DNA of 64,000 nucleotides from a virus (IMGVR_UViG_3300031576_000019:1-64000); one strand, 5' to 3'. Numbered from the stretch's first letter, positions 1-8,488 are shown. Notes: generated by a model from the sequence alone, not told the origin. Program-made: numbers and translations.

Positions 1-268
1 GAACGGTCTGATCAATAAACTGCACAAAGACAACATCATTGTTCATCTCGGTCGCCGAGAGCGTCACCAGCACGCCCGCTTTCCCAGAACCATCCGCCAC
101 CGGCAAGGTGCCCAAATCGGTGTAGACCCCAGCATCGGTTACACCCTTAACATCACCCGCTGCAAGCGTTGGGTTGAGTTTGAACGAACCAGAATTAGCC
201 GTGTCCTCCAGCGCGACACGGATTTTGAAGTCTTCGTTCTTCTTGGGCGGGTTATAGGGACTAGCCAT
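1..268 (-). CDS. Phage structural protein, N-terminal part (runs off the window)
   Basis: An open leftward frame starts at ATG 268 with MASPYNPPKKNEDFKIRVAL and stays open to the window edge, about 89 codons. The text is typical of small phage tail or decoration proteins with alternating Ala/Gly/Thr/Val strands (for example VADGSGKAGVLVTLSATEMN). The start codon directly abuts the TAA stop of the upstream sialidase-like gene, so translation is probably coupled. I recognise the style, not a named family. Confidence 0.6.
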   Translation of the reverse strand, partial: MASPYNPPKKNEDFKIRVALEDTANSGSFKLNPTLAAGDVKGVTDAGVYTDLGTLPVADGSGKAGVLVTLSATEMNNDVVFVQFIDQTV

Positions 269-1444
269 TTACATTCCTATCATTGAACGCGCTCGGACAC
301 CTAATTGGAGCGGCGCAGAATAAAGCATAGATGGATCGGGGACTCCACTGTAGTAAAAGGCCACCCCAAACTCGCCAAAGAAGCGCGGGGTAGTTATAAA
401 CCAAGCAGTGTTCCGAGTGACGGTTGTAAGTGTTTTCTCGGTGCTCCAGGTAGCCCCACCATCGGTGGAATACTTATAGTACAGCTGAATAGCACTCTGC
501 CAAGTCTGGCTACCATCCGATAGACCGCCATAGATGACGTACCAGTAACCGCTCACCGTATCAAGCGCAACCCCGCAACCACCCTGATCATCAGTGCTGT
601 TCAAGACTACATTGGCGCTGGTTTCGGTAATGGTTGTGTCGGTGACAATCCAGCATCGCAGATTCGCATTGGCCGTATCTACTGCGCTCCAAGCCACAAT
701 AATGTTGCGCGAATTAGCAATATCCACACAAGCCGCTAAGTGAGGGAAGGAACTGGTCGCGGCTACGTCCGTCATGCTGGTAGCGATGGATGTTTCGGCC
801 CAGGTGTTGGCGCTATCATCGTAACGCTTGACCGACAACTCGTTGGCCGAGGCGTCCCAGAAAATCAACATCACATCGGCTGTGTCAGCATTCCAACCTG
901 GTAAAAGAAGATATTGGTCTTGCGTAGCGCCTTCGGATGGATCCGCAATGGTATCCGTCCACGTCGCGCCTACATCGGTAGAGGACCAGGCCCCATCTTC
1001 CGTGCCCGCATCAATTGAACCCGCCACGCGCAGATCGCCATTTCTCCCGCGTGTTATGGTGAGTGCTCCACCGTTAGCGACAGAGGCACCCGCAAAGACA
1101 GTCGTTTGGGTGGAGAGAGCATCAGATGAAGCGGTGTTGATATTGCGATAAAGAATGTCGGAGCCGACGCTCTCGGTGTAAGCGATATGGATCAGATTGC
1201 CCGAAACATTGCTCCAGCGGTCATACCAGACCGAAATAGCAGTAACCGTCCCAGTAAAAATCAAGGTGGGTACTGACCACGACAAGCCATTGTTGCTTGA
1301 CTTGATGAAGTAGACATCCTGATCCCGTTGGAGATAGACAAGGTACAGCACGCCCGAAAGCGTCTGTACAACATAGTTTGTTCCCCCGCCGGTAAAGATA
1401 GGCGAAGCAATCGTTCCGCCTGCTATAACTTCTGCGCGCGGCAT
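269..1444 (-). CDS. BNR/Asp-box beta-propeller protein (sialidase-like tail fibre)
   Basis: 391 aa. At least three Asp-box-like motifs are visible (SSNNGLSW, SSTDVGATW, YSTDGGATW), spread along the chain as in the blades of sialidase-fold propellers. No sialidase catalytic Arg triad could be assigned. Because it lies among late fibre genes it most likely binds or trims a host surface glycan at the tail tip. It is followed without a gap by the next leftward gene. Function as a receptor-binding propeller is inference. Confidence 0.65.
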   Translation of the reverse strand: MPRAEVIAGGTIASPIFTGGGTNYVVQTLSGVLYLVYLQRDQDVYFIKSSNNGLSWSVPTLIFTGTVTAISVWYDRWSNVSGNLIHIAYTESVGSDILYRNINTASSDALSTQTTVFAGASVANGGALTITRGRNGDLRVAGSIDAGTEDGAWSSTDVGATWTDTIADPSEGATQDQYLLLPGWNADTADVMLIFWDASANELSVKRYDDSANTWAETSIATSMTDVAATSSFPHLAACVDIANSRNIIVAWSAVDTANANLRCWIVTDTTITETSANVVLNSTDDQGGCGVALDTVSGYWYVIYGGLSDGSQTWQSAIQLYYKYSTDGGATWSTEKTLTTVTRNTAWFITTPRFFGEFGVAFYYSGVPDPSMLYSAPLQLGVRARSMIGM

Positions 1445-1450
1445 AGTGTC

Positions 1451-2038
1451 TTAAGCCAGTGTCAGCGTCAAGGTCAACGCCCAAGTGCCACCCGATTTGG
1501 TGCCGAAACTTTCAACTTTACGATTCAACATCCGACCGCCCGATGAGCCATTGAAGATAGCCCACTCGGCCCAAGCGAAGTTGGCATCGCCCGACGCAAA
1601 GGAACTCTGGAATACAATTGAGGCCGCGCCGGAAGTCGTTGCGTCCGTGTGTTGTGGATAGGTGGCGTCCATTACCTTACGGAGCTTGTTGGCGGCGGCC
1701 TGCAGGTCGGTCTGCGTGGCGGCTGCCGCTGTGCTGGAATCACCGACGCCGATATAGGCGTTGCCGTTGTTAAAGTAGGTCAGGGTTTGAGCGGCTGTGC
1801 CAGTGCCGTTTCCAATCAGGCATTGCCAGAGACACGAGGCCCCGCCGTACATCAGCAGGTTGCCCTCGTCCTCAATGACTTCATACGGTTGGGGGGCAAG
1901 GCCTATCGCGACTTGTTCGGGTGTCCAGTCCCCCTCACGCTTTTCCAGCTTCCAATGGCAATGCCATTTCAACCCTTCCAAGCCAGGAAGTGCGACGGAC
2001 AGCGCAGAATCCTCGTTGAGTAAAGATTGGTCAATCAT
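1451..2038 (-). CDS. Phage tail-associated protein, unknown function
   Basis: 195 aa. It contains the segment YIGVGDSSTAAAATQTDLQ and ends MLNRKVESFGTKSGGTWALT. This layout (a short glycine loop, a helix with TDLQ, then a terminal beta domain) is familiar from uncharacterised tail-region proteins of many phages. No signal peptide or membrane segment. It lies between two fibre/glycosidase genes in the late operon, which supports a virion role. Confidence 0.55.
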   Translation of the reverse strand: MIDQSLLNEDSALSVALPGLEGLKWHCHWKLEKREGDWTPEQVAIGLAPQPYEVIEDEGNLLMYGGASCLWQCLIGNGTGTAAQTLTYFNNGNAYIGVGDSSTAAAATQTDLQAAANKLRKVMDATYPQHTDATTSGAASIVFQSSFASGDANFAWAEWAIFNGSSGGRMLNRKVESFGTKSGGTWALTLTLTLA

Positions 2039-2048
2039 GGGTAGACTC

Positions 2049-3092
2049 CTAGGGGTTCACTTTTTTGACGCCCGACTTGTGTACCCAGAGCGCCTTGGGT
2101 ATTTCGATTAATAGGAAGTTATTCATCTCGTCAAGGACTCTTCCGGTCGAACCACCATAGCCCGCCGCAAATGGCTTGAATGAACTACCCGGCCCGAAGC
2201 GCATATTCCGAAAGAGCGGGAGAAGTTCTACTGTAGCGCCAATCCATTCTGAGGCGGGTGGCGGAGCGGCCAACTCAATCAGTCTACTTGCCACCTGGCC
2301 CTCGATATTGTGGTTGTTCCAACCCGCTCCGAGCGTGAAGACAGTGGCACCCAATACGTAGTTATCTTTGGCTAGTTCATTATCAAGCGGAAGCAGGATA
2401 CTGTTGAGATATTGTTCGGCATTACCGTTGAACAGTTCCTTCCAAGACTTGCCAGGAGGCACGCCAAACGGCACGCCGTCCGCGCCACACTCCGTGATAA
2501 GGACAGGCAAGTTTGGATAACCCATCGCAGAGAAGCGCAGGTTATCTTCCCGGTGGCGAAGCAAGAGATACGACCAGGTACTTTGATCGGGGCCAGCGTA
2601 ACTGTGTCGGCCCAGCATAGCCTTGTAGACAACTGCCGCTACGAGTGCTGGATGATATTCTGCCCAGAGCGGGTAGTCTGGATTGCCAACGGCCCAACCT
2701 CCAATAACAGCCGTGCGGTTAAACGTCACCCGTAGAATACGAGCAAACTCGGCCAGAAAAGTAGCGTACCAGCGCATCGCAGTAGTGTCGGTGATGACAC
2801 ACTCGTTTGGTCCCTCCCACAGTTTCACACTGGGATTGAGAAGGATAGGCGATGATAGATATTGATGAGTGTAGGTCGCCGCCATCGCAACCGGGTCAGT
2901 CCCCAGAAGTTGATTGGGATCAAAGGCATTCTCAAACACCCGCCCGACAATCAGTGGGTGATGCGGAAGCGTTTCCGCCTCGGTCGCAAAGGAGAAGTCA
3001 CCCACCATCTTGACAATGGGCGCTCCTCTACGAGTCCATTCTGAGCCAGCGGCGCTCGTTCCGAGAATGTGCGGACCAAGTTTTTTTAACAT
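2049..3092 (-). CDS. Clan-A-like glycoside hydrolase domain protein
   Basis: 347 aa from the ATG at 3092, which is preceded on its own strand by AGGAG. A longer upstream start would overlap the preceding gene and has no such signal. WEGPNE is a good match to the Asn-Glu acid/base motif of clan GH-A TIM barrels, and LITECGADG could hold the nucleophile Glu. It has no secretion signal, unlike its neighbour, so it may be virion-bound and act on host polysaccharide. The exact GH family cannot be told by eye. Confidence 0.6.
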   Translation of the reverse strand: MLKKLGPHILGTSAAGSEWTRRGAPIVKMVGDFSFATEAETLPHHPLIVGRVFENAFDPNQLLGTDPVAMAATYTHQYLSSPILLNPSVKLWEGPNECVITDTTAMRWYATFLAEFARILRVTFNRTAVIGGWAVGNPDYPLWAEYHPALVAAVVYKAMLGRHSYAGPDQSTWSYLLLRHREDNLRFSAMGYPNLPVLITECGADGVPFGVPPGKSWKELFNGNAEQYLNSILLPLDNELAKDNYVLGATVFTLGAGWNNHNIEGQVASRLIELAAPPPASEWIGATVELLPLFRNMRFGPGSSFKPFAAGYGGSTGRVLDEMNNFLLIEIPKALWVHKSGVKKVNP

Positions 3093-3102
3093 CAACACTC
3101 TC

Positions 3103-4278
3103 CTATGGACACGCGACGCGCTGACTTGCTTGTGTACGCAGTGTATCAATAGCGGAAGCGACATCCGGCTGAGTGAGGTACGGAATATCCCACTTCCACA
3201 TGACCAACCCACACGCACCCGGCTCGTTCAACATGAGACCTCCCCAGTTTTCCAGTTCCGCGCCAGTAACGTTTCCGGCCGCGCCCCCTCCGATCAGATT
3301 GATCGCAAAGTAAAGTTTTATCTGACGCGACTGGGCCGCCACGAGATTGGTCGAGATAAAATCTTGAATAGTTCCTTTCCGAATGGTGTACTGCGAGACG
3401 ACCACCGTAACATCCGGTATGGACGAGGCGGGCGCGGCCGCCAGCCAGGTCGCTTCGGTGTACGCGCCAAAAGGTAGCGTTGGCCAGTAAGCTAATGAGT
3501 ATTCAGCGGCAGCCTGCAGGGTGGCATAGGGTATCGGCCAGCCCGGACCATTGGAAGCATCCTGCGGCTCGTCGAATCCAATGTGCGCCAAGAGCGTGCC
3601 GTCTGAAACGTAGCTGGACAAATCTATTCCGGCGAATCGGTCAACGAGCGTCTTCCATTTTGCAAAATCCCACGCGCCACTCGAATCCTTTACCTGCGCT
3701 CCGGTCAGATTGAGCCAAATTCGTATTCCATTGGCTCGGGCGGCTTCCAGCATTGGAATCAAATCATCTGGCTTGCTGGCGAAGGCGCGTAGCGCGCCAG
3801 TGTAACCAGATGCTGGAAATTCTGAATTGGGCAGATGGATCACCCCAAACGGGATGCCCGTTTCGGAGGGAGGCGGCACCTGAGTCGGAATCAGAGTCGC
3901 GGTAGGTAATGGCGTGTTGGTGGGCGTGACCGTAGAGGTCGGCGTATCGGTAGATGTCACCGTTGCTGTCTCGGTCGGTATAAGCGTCATCGTCGCCGTC
4001 TCGGTCGGCGTATCGCTTGGCATAAGTGTGTCGGTGGGTGTGTGAGTCGCCGTTGCCGTTTCGGTCGGAGTATGCGTAATGGTCGGCGTCAATGTCTGAC
4101 AATCACTAATTCCCAGCGGTTCTGTCTGATATTGGCACAGTACAGCCACTGAGAGGGCATTTACAGACGCAATTTCAAGCGTGGCTGGCGCAGACGCAAG
4201 TTGCTGACCCGCCGACAGAGTGGCAATAGTGGTAAAGATTGCAAAGATAATAGACGTGCGTTTGGAGGGCAGTTTCAT
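3103..4278 (-). CDS. Secreted glycosidase-like protein with Thr/Pro repeat linker
   Basis: 391 aa. A signal peptide (MKLPSKRTSIIFAIFTTIATL, cleavage near QQLASA) is followed by a short region and then, at about residues 65-140, a low-complexity linker of TPTETAT/TPTNT repeats. The rest resembles a TIM-barrel hydrolase with IRIWLNLTG, HIGFDEPQD and LYFAINLIGG. Linkers of this kind are frequent in secreted Chloroflexota proteins and unusual in phage virions, so the gene may have been captured from the host. Catalytic residues were not assigned with confidence. Confidence 0.6.
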   Translation of the reverse strand: MKLPSKRTSIIFAIFTTIATLSAGQQLASAPATLEIASVNALSVAVLCQYQTEPLGISDCQTLTPTITHTPTETATATHTPTDTLMPSDTPTETATMTLIPTETATVTSTDTPTSTVTPTNTPLPTATLIPTQVPPPSETGIPFGVIHLPNSEFPASGYTGALRAFASKPDDLIPMLEAARANGIRIWLNLTGAQVKDSSGAWDFAKWKTLVDRFAGIDLSSYVSDGTLLAHIGFDEPQDASNGPGWPIPYATLQAAAEYSLAYWPTLPFGAYTEATWLAAAPASSIPDVTVVVSQYTIRKGTIQDFISTNLVAAQSRQIKLYFAINLIGGGAAGNVTGAELENWGGLMLNEPGACGLVMWKWDIPYLTQPDVASAIDTLRTQASQRVACP

Positions 4279-4286
4279 TTTGGCTC

Positions 4287-5840
4287 CTAGCGGGTCACCA
4301 CACGCCGCACATAGCGGTCGGCGATGGCGCGCGAGTAACGGCCCTGAGGGAAGGCGTTGGTTTCCGGGAGGTCTTCTTCAATATTTTCCTCGAAGCCCAT
4401 GTACCAAAGCAATCCCGCCAGGACAAAAAAGGTAGACACAATATCTTGGGGAATCTTTCCGTCTGGAAGCGCGTACTTGGCAAACTGGTGAACAATGCCC
4501 TCAATCGGAGGAAAGCGCACACGCACTTTTGCCATAATCAGTTTCAGCGACACCATGTAGACCGACTTCTTGACCCCACCCATGTCCATCGGCACAATCG
4601 GCAAATCTTCGGGAAACGACATCTCAGAGTGAACCTTCTGCCCAGCCGTTGAGTCATAGGCCCCCAGACTCGCCCGGTAATAGCCCATCCACTCCATAAA
4701 CTTGTTTACGAATGGACTGTACTTGCCTCCACCATCTCCCCACCAAAAAGCCCGCAGGACCGCCGGGCTGGGATAGTCCGTCACATCAAAAACAAGAACC
4801 ACTGGCGCATTCCGATAGGGTGGTTTACCTTGGCCCGGATCACCTACCACCACATATACTCGGCTTTGTTCGCGCGGAAGCGCCCACAGCACACAGCCAG
4901 CCTTCTGCATCTCATTGTAATGAAAGCCTGGCTCCTCCAACATCACCCCGTCTTTGAGAATCTCTGCCAATCCTTCGTCCAGGCATGGGCCAATCAATTG
5001 ATCCGAGAATTCCTTGCCGCCTCCAATGGGCCGCTTACCGTTCATGTGGATGGCAATCTTCTCCGGGTCATGGCCCATCCGCCGCTTGAACGATTCAATT
5101 TGTTCGGGCGTCAGATTCTTGTTTTGTTCAGTGCTTATTAGCCAACTGCGCTGAACAGGCGTCGCTGGAACACCCTGATCGTAGAGCCACCACAGTTCAG
5201 GGTTATCGGCAGAATTGGCGGTAATGGATAGTCTTCCCATTCTCGCTCGACCCTTTATCTTGCCGCGCACCCGTGTGCCCAGGTTGATAATGGCCGTGGA
5301 TAAGTCATCCACCGATTCGCCCTGGTCAATGTTGACCCAATCTCCGTCCCAAGTCAGGATTTTCTGGGCATTCTTGTCGCTCGACATAAACTCAAGCGTG
5401 CCCTTGTGGATTGCGCCACCCGGATACCGATACTGAATGGTCAGTGTTGGGTAGGGCTTAATGTTCACTTTCCACAGGAACCGATCTTTGTAGATGGTGT
5501 TCTCTAGCCAAGACAGCAAACTGTCGTACATCTGCTTCGATTGCCAAGCGATTGGCGCAACGTTCAGAAACTTGAAATCGGTTATTAATGTGCAGTCTGT
5601 CAGGGCCGAGAAGCCGACGGTAATTGTTTTCGAAGAACCCATACCACCCACGACAACTAAATCAAGTTGGGGGGCTTGATGAAACTCCAACTGCCAAGGT
5701 GGATCAATGTTGTCGTCAAACACCCATCCTTGGCTCTGCTGACGGGTCCGAACATAATAGCCGGTCAGATAGCGCGCGTCTTGTTTCCCAAGCTCAAAAA
5801 CGCGCTGGTCTTCATCGGTTAGGGTGTAAAGGTGTTTCAC
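4287..5840 (-). CDS. terL: Terminase large subunit (DNA packaging ATPase-nuclease)
   Basis: 517 aa, normal for the family. A Walker A-like loop VVVGGMGSSKT lies near residue 65. The likely Walker B is VNIDQGES near 170, and the nuclease half begins around VVVGDPGQGK near 330, with a later acidic patch (LGAYDSTAG). It packages concatemeric DNA into the prohead. Its start overlaps the end of the small membrane-protein gene by 4 bp (ATGA). No small terminase subunit is adjacent; a candidate lies at 35055-35585. Confidence 0.85.
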   Translation of the reverse strand: MKHLYTLTDEDQRVFELGKQDARYLTGYYVRTRQQSQGWVFDDNIDPPWQLEFHQAPQLDLVVVGGMGSSKTITVGFSALTDCTLITDFKFLNVAPIAWQSKQMYDSLLSWLENTIYKDRFLWKVNIKPYPTLTIQYRYPGGAIHKGTLEFMSSDKNAQKILTWDGDWVNIDQGESVDDLSTAIINLGTRVRGKIKGRARMGRLSITANSADNPELWWLYDQGVPATPVQRSWLISTEQNKNLTPEQIESFKRRMGHDPEKIAIHMNGKRPIGGGKEFSDQLIGPCLDEGLAEILKDGVMLEEPGFHYNEMQKAGCVLWALPREQSRVYVVVGDPGQGKPPYRNAPVVLVFDVTDYPSPAVLRAFWWGDGGGKYSPFVNKFMEWMGYYRASLGAYDSTAGQKVHSEMSFPEDLPIVPMDMGGVKKSVYMVSLKLIMAKVRVRFPPIEGIVHQFAKYALPDGKIPQDIVSTFFVLAGLLWYMGFEENIEEDLPETNAFPQGRYSRAIADRYVRRVVTR

Positions 5841-6157
5841 TGGGATGGATCAGGCAATGGCCACTGCCAACCGATTGATTCCAGACCATACCAATCATTC
5901 GCCCTGGCCTCGGATGTCCAATTCAGGCAATAGGACACTACCTCAGCCTCTGTGACACCGGATTGGACAGAAAAGAAAATACAAACGTCGTAGAGGCCGC
6001 GATAGTATTCCGTCTCCGCTGGCTGATCTATCGGCCCTTGGTTCCCGAGTGAGAAACCAAACGAACCCGCCAACAACAGCGCACAGGGCGAGAAAAACAA
6101 CGACAGCACCAGACACCCCTGAAGGAGCTCTCTCCAATATGAGAAATTGAATTTCAT
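5837..6157 (-). CDS. Small membrane protein, unknown
   Basis: 106 aa with one clear hydrophobic segment at about residues 13-33 (CLVLSLFFSPCALLLAG), then a polar tail rich in Tyr, Trp and acidic residues. The start is preceded on its strand by a copy of the dispersed GGAGG hairpin and by AAAGG. It overlaps the terminase gene by ATGA, so it is translated with it. It could be a late lysis or assembly accessory, but nothing identifies it. Confidence 0.5.
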   Translation of the reverse strand: MKFNFSYWRELLQGCLVLSLFFSPCALLLAGSFGFSLGNQGPIDQPAETEYYRGLYDVCIFFSVQSGVTEAEVVSYCLNWTSEARANDWYGLESIGWQWPLPDPSQ

Positions 6158-6172
6158 GTTGGACGACCTTTG

Positions 6173-6187
6173 CCTCCAACCTGGAGG
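6173..6187 (-). repeat. Dispersed SD-hairpin element, variant copy
   Basis: Read on the transcribed minus strand it is CCTCCAGGTTGGAGG. The only change from consensus is in the three-base loop; all six stem pairs are intact. It lies 15 nt before the start of the small membrane-protein gene. Confidence 0.8.
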
Positions 6188-6193
6188 AGGGAA

Positions 6194-6481
6194 CTACTTC
6201 TGGAAAATTTCATCGCGCAAATCCCGGATGGCCCCTAAATAGGCGCGGACATGAACAGTTGGGTCTCCCAGCGAAAAGAGTTCACTTAATTCCAACGCGC
6301 GTGGCCCGCCCTCAAACCTGAATATAACTTTTCCGTTGGGCAGGTTGGGGCTGGGCACACGCCGTGAGGGAAGCCGGTGAACTCCCGAACACACCAGAAA
6401 AGCCGCCTGGTTGACGACATTGGTTTCAAAGGCAGGCACTTCTACGACTGTAATCTTGAGAGGAAGGGAATCTGTCATCAC
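6194..6481 (-). CDS. Unknown late protein
   Basis: 95 aa, MMTDSLPLKITVVEVPAFET to LRDEIFQK. Mixed beta/alpha composition, no motif recognised. The start overlaps the previous gene's stop by 4 bp (ATGA) in a tight leftward operon ahead of the terminase. Confidence 0.6.
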   Translation of the reverse strand: MMTDSLPLKITVVEVPAFETNVVNQAAFLVCSGVHRLPSRRVPSPNLPNGKVIFRFEGGPRALELSELFSLGDPTVHVRAYLGAIRDLRDEIFQK

Positions 6482-6681
6482 TGAATTTTCCCGGTGCCGG
6501 ATGTGCCGGTCGCCTTTCCGACCCGAAACTGTTCTTGCAGAAAATAGACGACCAGATTGTTCGCCAGGGCATGGTAGATACTGACGTTGTAATCGCGCTC
6601 AAAGAAGGTCGGGTCTTGTTTCAACGCTGCTTCTTCAAACTCGGCCAAGTTTCTAACCAAGTATTCCGCCAGAGTTATCAT
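6478..6681 (-). CDS. Unknown small late protein
   Basis: 67 aa, mostly helical, with aromatic-rich text (PTFFERDYNVSIYHALANN) and a Gly/Thr tail. It is joined by ATGA overlaps to both neighbours, so it is a middle gene of a translationally coupled trio. No family recognised. Confidence 0.6.
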   Translation of the reverse strand: MITLAEYLVRNLAEFEEAALKQDPTFFERDYNVSIYHALANNLVVYFLQEQFRVGKATGTSGTGKIQ

Positions 6682-6917
6682 TCGGACACCTGCAGAGAGG
6701 ACGCAACAACAAACATTGCCAACTTCCCCAGAAGTTCCTCGGCCTGAGCCAGAGTGAAACCAAACCTGCTCTGGATAACACCTAGCATCCGTTGCACCTC
6801 CAGCAGGTGGACATATTTCAAGTTGTCCATTGCATCCTGATGGGATTTGTTGATTTCACGTTGAGTCAGTAATGGGAGCGCGACCAGAACCTCGCGCTCC
6901 CCGGTTATTGTCTGCAT
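6678..6917 (-). CDS. Unknown small helical protein
   Basis: 79 aa; MQTITGEREVLVALPLLTQR leads into long amphipathic helices with VQRMLGVIQSRFG and QAEELLGKLA. It is the first gene of the coupled trio and sits directly behind the operator-promoter at 6932-6952 with AAAGGA as ribosome site. Confidence 0.6.
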   Translation of the reverse strand: MQTITGEREVLVALPLLTQREINKSHQDAMDNLKYVHLLEVQRMLGVIQSRFGFTLAQAEELLGKLAMFVVASSLQVSE

Positions 6918-6931
6918 TCATGCTGTCCTTT

Positions 6932-6952
6932 GTGAACTATTATTCACATAAC
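6932..6952 (-). promoter_or_regulatory. Late-type operator at a leftward promoter
   Basis: GTGAA-CTATTA-TTCAC is a perfect-arm copy of the genome-wide operator. On the minus strand a weak -10 (TTATGT) overlaps its upstream edge, and AAAGGA of the next gene follows its downstream edge within 2 nt. A bound protein would cover the transcription start. Confidence 0.6.
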
Positions 6953-7081
6953 GGGGCAGGAAGTCAATCCCTTTGTTGAAGGCCCCAACTGGGTAGACGG
7001 GCCAAATCCACAGTTGTTTCATCTTTCAAGGGACGGCCTCGCCGCGTGTTACTTGCCACTTCTTGAACTGCAGAAAGAGAT

Positions 7082-7243
7082 TCATTGCTTCAGCCACCAG
7101 TCTAGGGCATCCATCGCCCTCAACTCAGGAACGAGTGTGTTACCAAATTTGCCCTGCGTGGCAAAGGCGGTCACGCGCACAAAGCACCACCCGACTAGAT
7201 CACGAGGCAATAACCACGCCAACCATTTCCAAAATTTTTCCAT
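7082..7243 (-). CDS. Unknown Trp-rich small protein
   Basis: 53 aa starting MEKFWKWLAWLLPRDLVGW. The start at 7243 is chosen because AGGAGG lies 7 nt upstream; an in-frame ATG 9 codons earlier has no such site. The Trp-rich amphipathic N-terminus could associate with membranes. Unrecognised. Confidence 0.55.
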   Translation of the reverse strand: MEKFWKWLAWLLPRDLVGWCFVRVTAFATQGKFGNTLVPELRAMDALDWWLKQ

Positions 7244-7282
7244 GTTCAGTCCTCCTGCTCGACCATCCATTGTAATTTGCTC

Positions 7283-7483
7283 CTACAACTCAAAACGAAA
7301 GGTGCGGCATCGCTGACCCGTTGAGTCAAGCACCACCGCCTTCAACACATACATGGGGGCCGGATCCTCCGGCACCACCATCAAATCCGCCACTGCCTCG
7401 CTTTCCCCATACAACTTGCTCACAAAGGCCGGCACTACACCGTTGGCCTCTTTTAGATAAACCTCAAGTCCAATTTTGAGCAT
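7283..7483 (-). CDS. Unknown small late protein
   Basis: 66 aa, MLKIGLEVYLKEANGVVPAF to RCRTFRFEL, all-beta in character. GGAGA lies before the start inside the end of the preceding gene. No family recognised. Confidence 0.5.
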   Translation of the reverse strand: MLKIGLEVYLKEANGVVPAFVSKLYGESEAVADLMVVPEDPAPMYVLKAVVLDSTGQRCRTFRFEL

Positions 7484-7496
7484 GTCTTATCTCCAG

Positions 7497-7850
7497 CTAC
7501 GGGCCAAAGGGATTGCCAATACCAATGTAATTCCGTGTCTCAATCCAACCACCCCCACTGCCGGGAAACAGCGACCGATATTCACCGACATTGTTTCCCC
7601 GACTGTACAGACGCACCCGATACCCAAGACTGGCCGTCTGAAAACGACATCGCTTGCGGAAATCCTCCACCGGCTTGAAGACCGCCACTCGCATTGCGCC
7701 CGTTGCTGGAATAATGACTGCACCCATCTCCTCCGGCGATACCACTACCACTATCACTCGTTCGCCCTCCGAAATGTCTACAAACAAATCTCCCGCCCGA
7801 AGGCTGTCCATTGCTTCAATCGTTTCGGTTTCTGATAGTTGGGGGAACAT
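7497..7850 (-). CDS. Unknown beta-rich protein
   Basis: 117 aa. A run of strands around ERVIVVVVSPEEMGAVIIPA is followed by a basic segment FRKRCRFQ and a Gly-rich tail. The start shares one base with the preceding stop (TAATG-type junction). Could be an adaptor-like virion protein; not recognised. Confidence 0.55.
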   Translation of the reverse strand: MFPQLSETETIEAMDSLRAGDLFVDISEGERVIVVVVSPEEMGAVIIPATGAMRVAVFKPVEDFRKRCRFQTASLGYRVRLYSRGNNVGEYRSLFPGSGGGWIETRNYIGIGNPFGP

Positions 7851-8107
7851 TATGCTGAAACCGGAACCGAAAGTTCCTCAACCTCGGCCTCTTTCCCGCC
7901 CAGTGCATCCCGCGCTATCTCATAGGCGTTCGCCACCGGAGCAGGATAGCCAGGATGGGGTATGCCCAGCTCATGCACAATTCGGTCAAGGGCGAGGCAG
8001 TACTGTCTCAATAGACGAATAGCCGTATCACCCGCACCCTCACTTCGGCTTGGTTCGCCCGGAATCTCCCACATGATGTAATTGGCTAACAGTTGAATTT
8101 GCTCCAT
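7850..8107 (-). CDS. Unknown small helical protein, first gene of the left late operon
   Basis: 85 aa, MEQIQLLANYIMWEIPGEPS with a helical middle and acidic tail. It is the first gene after the divergent region and has a strong AAGGAG site fused to the operator at 8120-8135. No family recognised. Confidence 0.6.
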   Translation of the reverse strand: MEQIQLLANYIMWEIPGEPSRSEGAGDTAIRLLRQYCLALDRIVHELGIPHPGYPAPVANAYEIARDALGGKEAEVEELSVPVSA

Positions 8108-8119
8108 GTATGTCTCCTT

Positions 8120-8146
8120 GTGAATAATTATTCACATTCTACCACA
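8120..8146 (-). promoter_or_regulatory. Leftward late promoter with operator over the start site
   Basis: On the minus strand TGTGGTAGAAT gives an extended -10 (TAGAAT at 8141-8136). It is followed immediately by a perfect operator, GTGAATAATTATTCAC (8135-8120), and then by AAGGAGA of the first late gene. The operator therefore spans about -6 to +10. Confidence 0.7.
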
Positions 8147-8382
8147 TGCCAGAAACACTAAGACCCCGCGTAGGGGAAAGGTGACATAGTTATATATATG
8201 TATAGGTAGAAAGTGAACACCCCCTATACAAAGAATTATTTTTCCCCCATAGCGTTGTTCCTGTGGGGGGTGGGGGGGGGGTAGGGGGGGGGTGCTCCCC
8301 CCGGTGGTGGGGGTGGGGGTGGGTACTCCGGGTCTGGTCTGCGCCCTAATGCGCCGCTTTTGTGCGACGTGCAGACCATCAA
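8147..8382. other. Non-coding part of the divergent region
   Basis: No credible gene. It holds an AT-rich stretch with an inverted repeat TGTATAGG/CCTATACA, the G-tract block, and a hairpin with GGTCTGC/GCAGACC arms just before the tRNA-like element. It separates the leftward late genes from the rightward early genes. Confidence 0.6.
8265..8323 (+). repeat. Long G-tract block (G-quadruplex-forming)
   Basis: Consecutive runs of 6, 9-10 and 9 G separated by one or two bases are followed by TGCT, six C, then GGTGGTGGGGGTGGGGGTGGG. This is far beyond the base composition of the rest of the window. On the plus strand it can form G-quadruplexes; the G-run/C-run pair around TGCT can also form a hairpin. 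Confidence 0.8.
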
Positions 8383-8452
8383 CGCTGTGCGCTTCAACAA
8401 GGCAGGGTGCCGCCCTCACGGGTGCTAATGGGTTCGACTCCCATCACAGCGG
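8383..8452 (+). ncRNA. tRNA-like element, degenerate
   Basis: A 7-bp acceptor-like stem (CGCTGTG/CACAGCG) directly abuts a perfect T-arm (ATGGG-TTCGACT-CCCAT). The middle is poor: a 3-bp D-like arm, then AGGG-TGCCG-CCCT, which could expose GCC (Gly) only if the arm has 3 bp. Four T follow. It may be a decayed tRNA or a deliberate tRNA mimic. Confidence 0.4.
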
Positions 8453-8473
8453 CCTTTTGTTTATCTCACTCGC

Positions 8474-8488
8474 CTCCAAGTTGGAGGA
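8474..8488. repeat. Dispersed SD-hairpin element, exact copy
   Basis: CCTCCAAGTTGGAGG in a gene-free stretch 22 nt after the tRNA-like element; no start codon follows at a useful distance, so here it does not act as a ribosome site for a visible gene. Confidence 0.8.

Noticed and set aside
8120-8135. Operator as a CRP or FNR site
   Set aside because: Half-site spacing is wrong: GTGAA-N6-TTCAC is two bases longer than TGTGA-N6-TCACA and lacks TTGAT/ATCAA.
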